In this document: piece by piece, positions 48,303 through 62,100 of the stretch
Layout: every line of letters begins with the position of its first letter
Numbering within the stretch: the stretch's first letter is position 1
DNA from: Panonychus citri
Lineage: Eukaryota > Arthropoda > Arachnida > Trombidiformes > Tetranychidae
DNA: 64,000 nt
NCBI RefSeq assembly: GCF_014898815.1
Contig: NW_026515540.1
Coordinates: forward strand, 1,798,001-1,862,000
Reading direction: 5' to 3'
Notes under the pieces: generated by a model
What the model saw: only the letters and a program-made list of their open reading frames with translations
Told to the model about the DNA's origin: nothing
Database searches by the model: none
Made by a program: the position numbers and the translations under genes

Positions 48303-50302
48303 TCAATCACAAACTCTTATTGATTGATTGGTTATCGGATTGGACTTTTGATTGGCGCAATTATTGATCTTATTGTTTATCGAACTGATTCTTGCTCCGC
48401 CTTTTGTTATTGATAAATGGAAACGATTGGAAATCGCCGGTCTAACATCGCACTTCTGATTTGAATAAGAAAACGATAACAATTAGAATCAATATTATCG
48501 AAAATTAATAATCAATAGTCGATTGTTTCTCTTACCGAATCAACGAGTTCTTTCAGAAATGGAAGTAGATTCAACAATTCTCGATCGTTTTTATCATCGA
48601 ACCAACTTTTGATTGGAATCCCATTTTCGAGCTGAAATTGGTGAAAAGAGAAGTGATTAAAATGATTAATTGTTATCAATAATTAGAATAAAATAAAGTT
48701 AATTCTCACCTGATAACCGAAAGCTTGAAGTGAATTATCAATGATAATTGTCTTTGATAAATCTCTTCGAAGTATATTAAGATCTTTAATGTAATTTCCA
48801 CTGATACAGATACAATGTTCTCGAAATAATCGATGCCTGTGAATGAATAGATTAATTTGTTAGTTGTAAGAATTAAATTCAATTGGTCAGTTGATTACCT
48901 TATATATTTTCTCTCAGGGTCAAGAATGTTGACAAGTTTATCGGCATAAACGCGTTTCGATGCGGTGAAAAGTATCACCTCGAAAAGTTTTGATACTTGG
49001 TCAAGGAATTGACGAAAATGTGGCCTGGTTCGTACGAAGACTTTGTACTCATTGTCTTGGAAAACAACAGGAAAGGTGAAACAAGCATCTTCGAGTTCAG
49101 TTAAACTACAATGAACCAAAGTTTCGTCCAAATCGAGGACCAAACTAAACTCGGGTGCGCTACGAGTTTTCAATGGTAAAGCGGGATAACGACAGATCAT
49201 CTCAGGTGTTAACGGAGGTAAACTCTTGATAAACTGATAAGGATCCAAATCGTCATAATCGATAACCAAATTCTCATCAATTATCTCCTCATTTTCATCG
49301 GTAACATCGGTTCCCACCTCGTCTTCATCATCTTCCTCTTCATCCTCTTCTAAACTTTCAGTTAAACCATAATATTTACAATTATCTCGATTTACATTAG
49401 CAAGTGATGACGATGATGAAGTTGATGAGACACTTGTAATTAAATCAATTCTCTTCATTTTCATTGAATTTTTATAAACAATTTTTGTACATTTATCGAC
49501 GTCAGGATTGTCCACTTCCTCTTCGTCCACCAATTCACCCTCTTCCCGTTCACCATCAGTCCCATTGTCCATCCAATTAGACGAGTAAAATTTTCTTCTT
49601 CCATCAAAATTAACCGTTGAGCTTACATGGCTCTCCGATGAATCCTTAATTGTACATGGAGAGGATTCTGTCAATAAATCAAAAGCCCAAAACACAGTAA
49701 AAAAAGTTAATTGTTTCTCATTTGATAGAATCAACAAATCATCAAGATCTTCATTAATGAAAATTAAAAGAAAAACAACAAATTCGTGTATAAACATTGA
49801 ATTATCACCTTAAAGAACGAAGTAATCAGTAAATAAACAATTTTCGAGTCAACAATTAAGACTAAACATAAGACTATTTATAAATTGTAATCGTTTCAAT
49901 TTTTTTTGGAAAAATTTCCAATAACAAAATAAGAATCATAATCATAATATCAACATAGAATCAAATAGATTACGAAAATAGAAAACCAGCTAAATCAATG
50001 TAAGCAATTAAATCATCAATTAGAATAATTTTTCATTCTTAAATTACTGATCACGATTACAATCAACCATTCTAAAGTAACAAAGGTTAACAATTAATCT
50101 AAATTAGTCTTACCCTCGTTTCCATAGGAAATGTTATTATTGCTTTCGCCGTTGGTTAAGCTTTCATTGAGATCTTTGTTGGTATTGTCCAGGTATCGAC
50201 GTCGTTTAACTGACCCCTTGGAAGGTGAACTAACACTATTTGGCATATAAATATTATTAACTGGTCGCTGGTCAGTCCAATCATTGACAATGTCCAGCAT
50301 GA
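48303..50302 (-). CDS. CTDSPL2: CTDSPL2-type phosphatase (FCP1/SCP HAD family)
   Basis: Serine phosphatase of the FCP1-homology HAD family, probably nuclear. Exons on minus: 50114-50302, 48899-49667, 48710-48836, 48536-48631 and 48303-48455, all phase-compatible. From the ATG at 50300 this gives 443 residues. The N-terminal half is hydrophilic, with acidic stretches. The catalytic half begins PALPLKTRSAPEFSLVLDLD and carries DLDETLVHCS (near residue 240; first Asp nucleophile, second Asp acid/base). It continues with FTASKRVYADKLVNILDPER, HRLFREHC, the Lys of LSKTIIIDNS and SWFDDKNDRELL, then DVRPAISNRFHL. All are diagnostic of CTDSPL2. The final 30 residues diverge from the short tail known in vertebrates. 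Exon 50302 opens in phase 1, so a further 5' coding exon is possible. It lies head-to-head with UNC79, about 2.8 kb apart. Confidence 0.9.
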
Positions 50303-53148
50303 CTGAAGGTAATTGAAAAAATTGCGACAAATAATCAATCAAAACAACTGACTAATTACATGAGCAATTACAAATTGATTGGCAGTTTTTGGCTTGAATT
50401 TTTTAGGAAAATGATGATCAATTGATAATAATGAAACAAAAAGTCAACAACAATTAACACTAATCAAGAAAATGTTGATTAGTGATTAGAGTTTTTCATT
50501 TGAGCAAAAAATTTTTAGCTCAACACAGAAATGGATAAGCAAATTGTGATGAAAAAGAGATGATGATTATCGTGATTTATTAAAATGGATCAACACAAAT
50601 TGTAATTAACTTACATTGTTTAACTAAATCGATAAAAAATTAACTAATTATTGCAACTACAATGATAACAATTAGAAGGTAAAATTAGATGATTGGTGAT
50701 GAGAAATGGAGATGAAGATGAGAGGGAAAATTGTAGATAAACAATCAGTGAACTAATATGTTTATCTACCGAAGAGAATGTTGAACAAGAAGACAGAGAA
50801 GAAAGAAAGAGAAGATGAAACTCGTTCGTGAACAGAAAAGAAAGAGAAAAATTCGAAAAGAAAGACTTCCGCGGAGCTCTTTCTCTTTTTCTCTCTCTCT
50901 CATCTTCTTTCAAATGTGAGAGACAAAACGTAAACATTAAAGATGAAAAATCGATAAAATATTCGAGTTCTATTTCCATAGATGGCACGTATTCATTTTC
51001 CACGTGTTTCACTTGATTAATTTTCTTTAGAACTTTTTTTTTCATCCAAATTGTATCTTCGACATTTCGACAATTAAAGCCAAACAAAGATTCAATTGAG
51101 AGCAATTTAAACATTGGATACTAATAATTGTATTCGTAACAATTAGTTAACAATTGATCCAAATAAAAGACATTAAGTTATAAACTTTCATCTTTTTACT
51201 TAAATTCAAGTTGATTGTTGTTATCATGATGATCCGAGATGCTTATTGTTAATTAGTTGATTAGTTAATCTGATGGATTTTTTTGTTCTTTCATTAATTA
51301 TATTGGAAATTGGAATTAGCCGAAAGATGATATTGGAAACACGTGGGAAATTTAGGCCATCTATCGAAGGAGAGATTGAACATTTTATCGATTATTTATC
51401 TTCTTCATCTTCCTTTTAAACTCCATCCTCATCTTTTGCATCCCATGGAAGAGTAAATTCATTCAGTCGATGATAGTTATTGATTCACTGAGTTTCTGGT
51501 TCGAACTCCTTGAAAGAAAGAAAGAGAGAGAGAGAGAGAGAGAATCGATGTAAAAAGAGTGAGAGTTATCAGTTTTCTTCATCTTCTCATCACCACCGTT
51601 GTCCTTTCATCATCTTTTTCATTCATTTTCTCATCTTCTTCTGTTGTTACTCCTCCACATTCACTCATCCTCATCCTCATCCTCTTCTCACCAACACAAC
51701 ATCAATGAGATAAAAGTGATCACAGAAAAATTATCTCCAATTGATGAGTGAAAATTTTACCAATTTTCGTTTGAAAAAAAAACAACCACAATATTCATCA
51801 TCTATTTCTCCATCCTCATCCTTTTTTGTTTCCCTGGTTCCAAAACTTGATTCTAATTGTTGATGATATTTTTATATAACTACTTTCACCTTTCATTATT
51901 GTTATTTGTTGACTCTTGGTGAGTAGCATCATCTCATCTGAGTGTTCAATTGAAACAGTCCCTGTGGAGGAAAATCAACAATTCATAATATATCTGGTAT
52001 ACAGTTTTCCATGATCACAATTAACTGTAAACCAAATTAATTGCAATCATCTTCTGGTCATCTTTCTAATGATTAGCCATCAATTTCATCTTTACCCTTC
52101 TTATAAGTATAACTGTTCAGCCTGATGATGGATCCAAACATAGAGTAGTTAATTTACAATTGAACCAATCGATTGGAATCCAATCCATTATCAGGCCGAT
52201 TTTACAATTACAGGTGAGTTAATGTGAAACCATTTTCTATTAATCTACTATAACGAACTGACCCTATTGACCAGAGGAAAGGCAAAGGGATAAAACAATT
52301 CAAGTTGACAGGAGAGAGAATCCAAATCTTATAATATCTCGGGTTCACATTTGAAGATCCACAGAGTTGACCAAATGTCCAATAGAATTGAAGATGACAA
52401 GATGAGTGAATTCTGTAAGTGCCAATAATCTATGAGAATTTAGAAGATGAAGATGAAGATGAAGAGAGAGAGAGAGAGAAATACAATTTATCAATAGAAT
52501 TAATAATAGAAAAGAAAAACAAACCTTCAGTTATAGAAGGAAAAAAATCCGAATAAAATGAGAGCCTTTGAAAGAAAAAAGAACATGATTATTTAATATT
52601 ATTGGAAAGTTTCCAAATATTCTATCAAGTAATCAACTAATTTCTTCCATGGTTAATACACAGAACAGACAATTAAACAAGAAAATTAAAAGGATTCACA
52701 AGATAATTAAAAGATAAACATGATGATTGAATGGAGATGATGGTTGGGAACATCAATGGAAATGAGTGAAAACCATGTGAATACACAATTTCCATTGAAT
52801 AAGAATCACAATTAACAAGAAGAAATTTAATTCTATTGATCAAATTTCTATTATTAGTTAGCTTATTGGAGACTCAATTAGATTTTAAAATGATAAAAGG
52901 TAAACAATCAGTTAATCAACTGAAACCTCATTTGATTGGGATAACCAAAGTATCGAAGCCGATAATTAATCTTGTCCTCGAGAATTGAACACTATTTAAA
53001 TTGTTAATCGATAATCAATCAATTGTTTTGCTTATTTTTTTTCTCCTTGTTAATCAACATCATGAAGCAGATTCTAAACAATTAAATCTAAGGAGGAAGT
53101 TAATTAATTCAGTGTTTCCTTTACTCTATCCAAGGTGTTTGCTCAACA
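50303..53148. other. Divergent promoter region between the CTDSPL2-like gene and UNC79
   Basis: Contains the 5' ends of both genes. On +, a donor-like ACAG|GTGAGT at 52214 and an acceptor-like CCAAG at 53134 suggest a 5' UTR intron of UNC79. CACGTG E-box words lie at 51001-51006 and near 51341-51346. The minus-strand 156-codon frame at 50644-51114 shows no homology and overlaps GA-rich repeats; I read it as 5' leader or chance. (GA)n tracts occur at 51521-51542 and 52464-52479. Confidence 0.5.
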
Positions 53149-56100
53149 ATGGCTACTAAACAAGCGACTTGTAAGTATTTAACTTGATTACAATTAGTTT
53201 TAATTGTTGGTTACATTTGTATCTTTCTATGTGATAGACAATTTCAATGGATTAACTAATCTACCGGATTAGAATCAGATCAATATGAGATTAATAATTG
53301 AAGGAAATTTTTGTTTCTCTTTTACTATTACAAAGTTTTGTTTAACTTTTCAATTGGTTAACATGATAATCAACTAATTGATTAACTGATTCTTTGTACT
53401 TGAATCTATTTAACCAGAAAATGAATCAAAGTTAAATCATGATCAACATTGAGAATCTTGAATAATCATCAATCATAATGTTACATATTATTTATCATCA
53501 TTTCTCATAAATCATAATCATCATTCAATTGTTTCCCTTTGATTTTTGGTTATTATTATTTTCAACTTACCGATTGATTAACATTGTTGACACTTTTTCA
53601 ATCGTTTATCATATTCAAAGATATTCATGATGAATGTTGATATTATATCAGAATAGGAATCAAGTTTAATGGTGAAAAAAGTATTACAATGAATGAGTTT
53701 TCTGAGTAATTTGTTCTGATCATTTCTCTCAATATCTTAATAGTGATTCATTTAGATTCATGACCATCAAGTCAACTGATAGTTTAGATATTTTCAGTTC
53801 ACATGGTGATTTTACCTGATTCAGTTTCATGATTAGAACTGACAGATAATCATTAATGAATAACAGCTAATAAGTTGATCAATGATTTAATCACCAAATT
53901 TGATAGATGAATAGTTGCAACTCCATTTTTACTCTGATTTTTTTACCATCGCTTGACCTTTAGTATTGACCAACAATTCAAGTCTTTTTGATCAATGATG
54001 ATAAATATTATCCAGGGTAATGTTCAGTTCCTCGTTCCCTGAAGTATAAATGTCAAGCACAAGATCAGCAGGGTGATCGTTGTTGCTGGACAATCTACAA
54101 GAATGAATTTTTTTTGTTCGAAACTCAAAAGTTCAGTTGAGAATCTGAAATTATCAATTATCACTTTCTCTCCCAACAGTCACAGCCAAAATTAGGAATC
54201 TTCAAGAATCATGTAATCGGATAACAACAGGAGCTTTTCCTCAGCCCTCAGCGGCCGATATAACAGCGACACTCAAATTTTTCTCTCAAATTTTACTCAG
54301 GTAATTTTGTCGAGAATCAGATCCAATTGAATCTCAATCATCACTAAAAATGGATAATTTCAAATTTCTTTCCTTTTCTCTCTAGTGTTCTGAAAGATGC
54401 TCCAAGTATGTCGATCGAGGTGATATGTTCACCGGAAAGAGATCACAATCGAACCTCAATGTTTCCAAGTTTAGATTATAAAAGCCTTTATTCAACCTTA
54501 ATTCAACTTCTCGAGCTTCTCCCTCACCTTCAATCGGGAATTCAGAGTAAGTATTGAAAAAGATTTCGAGAAAATCAAGTTGATTCAAAATTCTGATTGA
54601 CTTGATTGTCCCTCTCTCTTACCCAGCGGTTGGTCAAACATTATTACACACGTTAAGTTGTTTGGTACCTTTTTTGGAGCACGAGTTCATGGACACACTG
54701 CCTTACATTGTAGCCTCTTCAATGGCTATTCTACCGAGTGCCCTTCACAAAGATCTACTGGACATGTTATGTTACAATCTCTTACCTTTTACCATAAGTA
54801 AGTATCACCTCGTGTTCATGATAAATCAATTCACCATCAAAGAGTAACTCTTATCATGAACAATTAAATTACCATCTAAAAGATTCAGATCATAAAGAGA
54901 TCAGACAATTTATAGCTAATTACAAGTTCATTAGTAGTTTAATTGCTGTTAAAATTGTAACATTATGATGATCATGTTTTCCTTCAGTAATTATCATGAA
55001 TAAGTTAAATTAACTTTTTTAAAGCGGAAAACTCATTTAATTGTTACACTTTCATTTTCAAACAAATTATGAGATTTTAATTGTACATTATGATTAAAAA
55101 ACTAAAAGTGATTAACTTTATATTAAAAGTGGAAATTGATTGTTAACAACAAAAGTTTTATATTATTACTATTTTTAAAATACTTTATTAATACTTTCAC
55201 TCTTAATTAGCTTAGGGTAATTAAAGTTCAATCTCTGTGTCTTAACTAATTGAAATCTCTGTTTTGTCTTAATTACCAGGAAATCGAGATGGTTTTGATA
55301 ATCAAAATTTCACCAACATTTCAGTTTCAGCGATCATGATGAATGTCTTTTTTTACACCGATTCACCATCTTATTATACTCAGTTGATTGAAACTCTGAT
55401 GAAATTAAAAAAAGACGTTGTCAAGGATTTATTTTGTGTTATCGCTCATGGGACAGTTAAAGCCCGTTGTCCAGCAGTTGAATTACTTTTCCAATATTGG
55501 CCTGAACTGAATCCCTCACCTTTAGATCGTAAAGTTTTATCGGAAAAACATATTATCTGGTCACCATTATCATGTCAACATGAAAATTGTGCATCAAGTT
55601 TGTCTAATGAAGCGGTTAAAATGTGTATCGATCATACAATTGCAATTGGTTCTGGTGATCGAGCACCGCCAATGTTGATCTGTATCGAGTGCGCTGATCA
55701 AATTTATAAAGGTAAATCACGATCAACCCTGGTGGACATTTTACTTCCCATGGAAGAAATATCTTATACCTGTGTTAACAAAGCGTGTAAATCATCAATA
55801 GCTCAAAAAATAGCGGTTGCGACTTGTTTCTCACCAGAATGTGTCAACTACAACTGTAATAAGCCTGTTCGTTACTGTGCTCTTTGTGATTCCTGTAAAC
55901 ACTCATCAACTGAATCAATTGATCATGTTGTCCATCGTACGATAACATCACCATGGAAAATGGATCCAGAAACTCAAAGTTATTTCATCGAGGCAATAGT
56001 TAACCTACTTCGAGAAGCTCAACCGATCACAGAGAAACCCGGTAAAGAGGCAACATCAACAATACAATCTTCGGGCAATAAAATGTCCACCAGTGGAGTT

Positions 56101-59100
56101 GGTGGAGGTGGTGGCGGTGGTGGTGGAATTGGATCAAGTAATATACCCGGTGGAATGCCGACTGAAGAGTCTAATGGTAACATGGCTTTAGAGGAGAGAC
56201 AATTACTTAGTCGTTATGGTGTTTGGCTGATTACAAGTCTTTGTACTCCGATCGATGAGACACCCGATGATGTTTTAGGCCGTTTATTGAGTATACTTTT
56301 CCAATGGTTTCATTATACCGCTTGTCTACCCGATGATCAGGCTGGATCGGCGTTGGAACGGCTTAAGGGTGAATGTATTCATGGCTGGTTAATGAAAGTG
56401 GTTAAAACTCATTTTCATGTTTTCTCCAATTGTTTACTTCCACACCCTGCTGATTATGCCAAAGTCGGAGGTCACTGGGATTGTTGGCCTTCCCAAACTA
56501 ATCAAATTAAGGAAGGATTTAAGCGACTCCTTTGTCTAGTACCTTATGACATAATTACACCCGAAGTTTGGTCTAATATTATGCCTTATTGGATGGAGTG
56601 TTTTCGCCATGAAGTGCCTGAAGATGAACTCGCTGAATTGAAAATTCTTTTGAGTAAAGTTCTTGATCCAGATTTATCCCCGTTAGGTCTTAGTCCAAAA
56701 CAAATGTACGAATTTATCAGCGTTAAATTTAATAATACGGTTGCTCAGGTTCAAGAACAAGCTCTTTACTGGATCCAGGTAATTATCAGATGATTAACAT
56801 GACAAAGTTTTAATTTCTTTAATTTTCTCAAATTTTAATTACTTTGCTTGGAGTTGATTGAATTTACCTGTTCATAGTGTATCGAAAGTGACAATCATTA
56901 TTTTATTTAATTTCTCTCCTTGTCTTTCCTATTCTAACAATTCTAGAAATTAACCATGTTGGAAGTTCCGGTTCCGTTGAAATTACTTTTAACTATGTTT
57001 AATTCTGGAGTAAAATCTTTGTCCAATCCTGATCGGGCTAAAGTGCCTTTCTCACCAATTTACAAAGTTTCAACTTATCCGATTCCAAGTCCAAATGAAC
57101 GATTCAAAGAACCTCGATTTGGGACCAGTGGACAGCAACAACAATCGGCCAATGGACAACCAACACCAACAAGTAATGGACCAGATGAGATTATAACGGA
57201 ATCATCAACAGACCAATTACAATTTCCAATCAATGATGATAATCTTAACCTTACATGTTTCATCCTAATGTTGGATATTTTAATCAAACAAATGGAGCTT
57301 CAAGATATACCTTCTCATAAAGGATTAGAAAATCGTGATATCGAACCTGTTTTAACCTTAATGTTGGACATATTATTAACTTCGTGGCCAGGTAATCATA
57401 ATTGTGACCAAGAGGATGATTATCGTCATACAAGTGATAAAGATGAAGCTCAATCGGTTCAGTGTCAATATTGTGAAATGATTGCAATTTGGTATCAATT
57501 GGGTTTGGTGTTGATGGAATATTTTTGCCCTGTTATGGAGGCCACAATGATCGATATTCCCTTTGAACCTATTCGAAATTTGAACACAATGACCTCTGAC
57601 CCTAAATGTTCAACTGGTAAAGATGATGGATCGGCAACATCGGCAGAAAATACAACATTAGATGGAACCAAATCAGCAACGATTGAGGTGTTTTCTGATG
57701 CTTCCGGTCAACGATTACCAGAAATTGAATCAGAATCACAGTTAAGTTCAAGAGTTTTACCAACAGATGATGAAAACTGTTTACTGACCACTGGTCATTT
57801 TCATGTTACCTCTGTAAATGTAATGGATGCAACCAACTCATCGGAACCTGATAAACCAACGATCATTGACCAACGAGCCGGTGGCTGTTTCTGGTTCACC
57901 ACCCAAGGAAAATTCAAATTTAAACTTGAAGAATTACCTGTTCAACTCAGACTTTTACATGTTCTACTCAACAAATTGTCCAGTTCATCCGATGCTGATG
58001 TTTTATATCATATTGTTTATATCCTCAAATTGATGGCACTTCACTCTGAGATCCTCAATAAAGCGGCTAAAAATCATCGAGGTTTCTTGATCTGGTGCCA
58101 GGAGAATCTATTAATTCCTAACCTTTGGTCACTTCTTCAGTCCGAATTCAGTCAAATATCTCAATTAACTGTTCCCCTGCTTCTTCATTGTATTACTCTA
58201 CCTGCTGGTCGTGAGGTTTTCCTCAAACTGGTTGAAGGCGATTTCCATGATTCTGATTGGCGAAAGCGTTTCACTGCCGTTGAAAGAGTGACCACTATTG
58301 CTCATTTTCTAGAAAGCTCAGTGGTCAAAAGTTCCCCTTCCCTTCAATCCTCACTGACCAATGCTATTTGTTACCTTGTCCATTGTCTCGATGACATCGA
58401 ATCAACTGTCGCTCAGCGATCTCTCCTCAACTTGGAATCAATCAAAACAACGTCACTGAAACTTTTGGTTTGGTGTCTCGAAGCTCAATTTGATTTGGTT
58501 CTAATCGATAGGCCAATAATCCTGCAAACAATTTTCCAATTGTACAATCATCTTTCCGATCGACGCTTTTTAACTTGGGACTTTTTTCTCAACCGTTTTG
58601 ATGCTCTTTTCTTGGAAGCTCAGGTCAACCTTGAACGACTCGGTGAAATAAGTTACACCCGTGATTTGAAAAACACCAACGTCAACTCAGAAATGTACCA
58701 GAAAAAGTTGACTCGAGTCCATGAGGCCTTGTCGCAGGCTCATCTTTCCCGTTCACTGTCCTTCTCTTTTGGCGGTAAATTTAGTGCGAATGCCAAAAAA
58801 GCAGCAACGGCTTCTGATCCCTCAGCGAAACAGGCAGATAAAAGTGTCCTCCGTCAGGCCGTTGCTCCAGCGGTAAGACGAAAATCATCTCGATTTACTG
58901 GTAACTCAGCGATACCTGATAAATTCCGGCACTTGCCCAATAACTTTTTCACCGATAATCAATTGAAAGAAATTGCTCAGGAAGAGAATCACATCATGCA
59001 CGTTGTCCATAAAATCGTCGAACTCGAAGAGCAAGATCGAGATACAATGCATTCACTTATATTCTTATTGATGCAATTTCTTTCCCGACCCGATCAATCT

Positions 59101-62100
59101 CACCCACAGGAGGAAAAAACCATGGCTCGTAATCAGCAAATTGTCTTGCGACATTTGAACATTTTACTTGGATTTTCACCATCAGAGAAACAATTTCTTG
59201 TAACTGCAGTTAATTTGAGGACATTTCCCGTTTTCAACGCTGTCATCGCTTCCATGCCCAAAGTGTTGGACTTTAATTTTAAAATGGGCAACATGCTATT
59301 AGGAACCTTTTTACCTCTTCTCATTTTTTGTCCCTCATCGCAAAAATATGTCGCCGATCTCATGGTCAAACCAACCTACTCCCTTTGGTACCTTCAACCG
59401 CACGTACGAGAATCATGGCTCATGTCAGTTCTAATTATCCTTTACAAGGTAAGTGATCTTTTGTTTCTCATTGCAAATTTCGAGTCAAATTTTGATTTGA
59501 TTTTTTGTTTTTACAGTACACTTATAATGCTACTCCGATATCGAAGCACATTCAAGCATTGATAACGATAGTTATGAATACATTGGAAGCTCAATTCCAC
59601 CAATGTCGTACCACCAGGGAGCATTTCAGTCCAGTTCCGTCAAGATCGAGAGGTGAGTTCTATCGAAGATCGAAATTGAGTTGACCTTTTACTCTAAATT
59701 TGTGTTTTTTTTGTTCTCAATAAGATATGAGCGCCACTTCCATGGATATTGAAGATCAAGTTGAACCCGAAATGGAGCCATTGTTCAGAGCGGAAGATAC
59801 TTCGGCTCCGATTTTTACGACCGGTTCTAGCGAGGATTCTATCGATGGTGATGGTGAAGGTGAACCTGAACTTGAAGTTATTCTCGAAAGTCCAAAATCT
59901 GAAGAGTATGATGAATCTGATGGGGCCAGTTTATCGGCTGGTGGGACTAAAGAAAAAATTTCTTGTCAAGAGAAAGAAACTAAAGTTATTCAAAAAGAAA
60001 TTGATTCATTTGTTATTCCAATGGGAACTAAAGATGATGATGAAACTATCGACAAAGAAGTGATAACATCCAGACCAGAATTTCCTCCGATAGTACCAAC
60101 AGAATTGATTGAGAAGCCAAAGTCACAGGAAATAAAACAAGTCCAGGAAACGGAAATGATTCAAATGCCAATAAATGATGGGCAAGAAAATGAAGAAGAA
60201 TCGTCAGATTCAACTGGCCGATCAAAGTCCAAAATTTCCCGATCCCCATCGCCGAAAACAAGTAATCAACTTACGAGTGAAGGTTCATTCAAATTGAAAC
60301 GAACTGATTCAGTTTACGACAGTGAAACAAGTGAATCAAAAGAGATCGAGATAACTATTGATACAACTCCAGGTTTCCCATTTTCGATAACGGAAAAGGT
60401 CACTTCGGAAGAGAAACGAAGAACCAAACAAGGAATCAGTAAAGTTCTGAAAAGTTTCAACGAAGATACTAACCAACAATCAACTGATTCTCAGGTTCAA
60501 CCAAGTGAACAAAAGATAATCTCTGGTGGTGGTAAACCAACTGGAGGTTGGAAGTTACTTGATGATCCTTCAAGTAAACCGATTCTACCGATTAAACCTG
60601 CACCCGAACGTTTATTACCCATTGGACCCGCCGTTCGATTACCAAAAAAACCCGGTTCTCCTTCGTTCTTTTCAACGCCAAGCTCACAGACGACAGTTAC
60701 ATCGCCACCTCCTCTATTACAATCGATGACTCAACCAACTCAATTAGAACTTGGATCTTCATCTTCAGTACCGTTTTCAAATATTCCAATATCTCGTCCA
60801 TCTTCATCCGAATTACCTCAACTCTCAATACCTCCAACGGAGCGTTTACTGCCGATCGGTCCAACTCCCCCTTTCAAAAGTCCTCGTTCAATTGGGAGAC
60901 AATTCTTTTCACCTCCACGTTCAACTTGGCCTGAAGATAATCGTCCAAGTTCATCTGTAGATTTGGTGCCTAAAACTGAATTAAGCTCAAAAGAAAGTGA
61001 CCACGAATCATTTTCTCGTCAAAATTCTGACACAAATAAACATCGAAAACTCAGAGAACCATCACCTTCCCCTGTACGATTGAAATCAGTGAAATCTTCA
61101 AGTATATCTCAAGATAAAATGATCGAAAACATGGAAACATCGGACAAACAAGTGACCGATGAAGAGCAAATCTTTACACCTCCACGAACTTCAAGTGTCG
61201 ATAAAGATGAAACATCAATTGTGATTCCAAGTGAAATTGTGAAAATTAACCAAACAAATGATTCTAATCAACAGCAAAATCAAACATCGAGTTCCACCGG
61301 AAAAGTTAAATCATTAGTCAAAGAATCAACTATTGATGTCGATTCTATTAAATCATCCGATAAAAGTGTTCCCTCTGAACGGAATGGAAAACCGATTCGA
61401 GCTCCATATCTACAATCATTGAAGAAAAATTCACTTGATCAAAGTATATCGATCGATATTCCTGAAAGTGATCTAATCGAAGTGAAAACATTGCCTTCTC
61501 AACTAATCGAAAAACCTATTGATTCATCTGATAATTTAATCGCAACAACCTCGACAACAGTGACAACAATCTCAGCGACAATAACAACGACTTCAACTTC
61601 AACAGTTACAACAATTATTTCAACAACTACAACAACAACACCGGTGAAGAAAGTAAAACTTCACGTCCTTTATTTAAGCCCAAACGTAAGCGTAGACCAA
61701 CCGGAGGTCAAACAGAGACACGAACAGCTGATATCAGAAGTAGCAATATTCAAAGTGCCGGTGTTGCCGCTGGGGTTCAAAGAAGAGCTCGAAAAATTGA
61801 TGTTTCCACTTCAGGCACCACCGGTTTACCGTCTAAGAGATCAAGCACTTCACAATCGTCGTTAGCGCTCGCCGAGGATTCTGTCAATGAACGATGCTCA
61901 TCCTGTGGCTCAATTCTGGAAGAGTTTTCGGAAGATGAAATCGGAATGTGTATCGTTATACTGGGAAGTTATGTCCATCGAGAACCCGCCATGTCAGCGC
62001 CCTTATTACCCGATATGCTTAAACTCATATCAAAATTTGCTCTACACACACCATACCCTTGGCAACATGAAAGGTTAGCCTGAAAAAGAGTCCAATTAAC

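Noticed and set aside
50644..51114. 156-codon minus frame upstream of the CTDSPL2-like gene
   Set aside because: Composition follows GA/CT-rich DNA (Arg/Glu/Lys, then Ser/Phe/Leu); no family match and no phase-compatible donor to exon 50302 identified.
51490..51515. GGTTCGAACTCC, resembling a tRNA B box
   Set aside because: No A box, acceptor stem or cloverleaf can be built around it. I found no tRNA or rRNA gene in the window.
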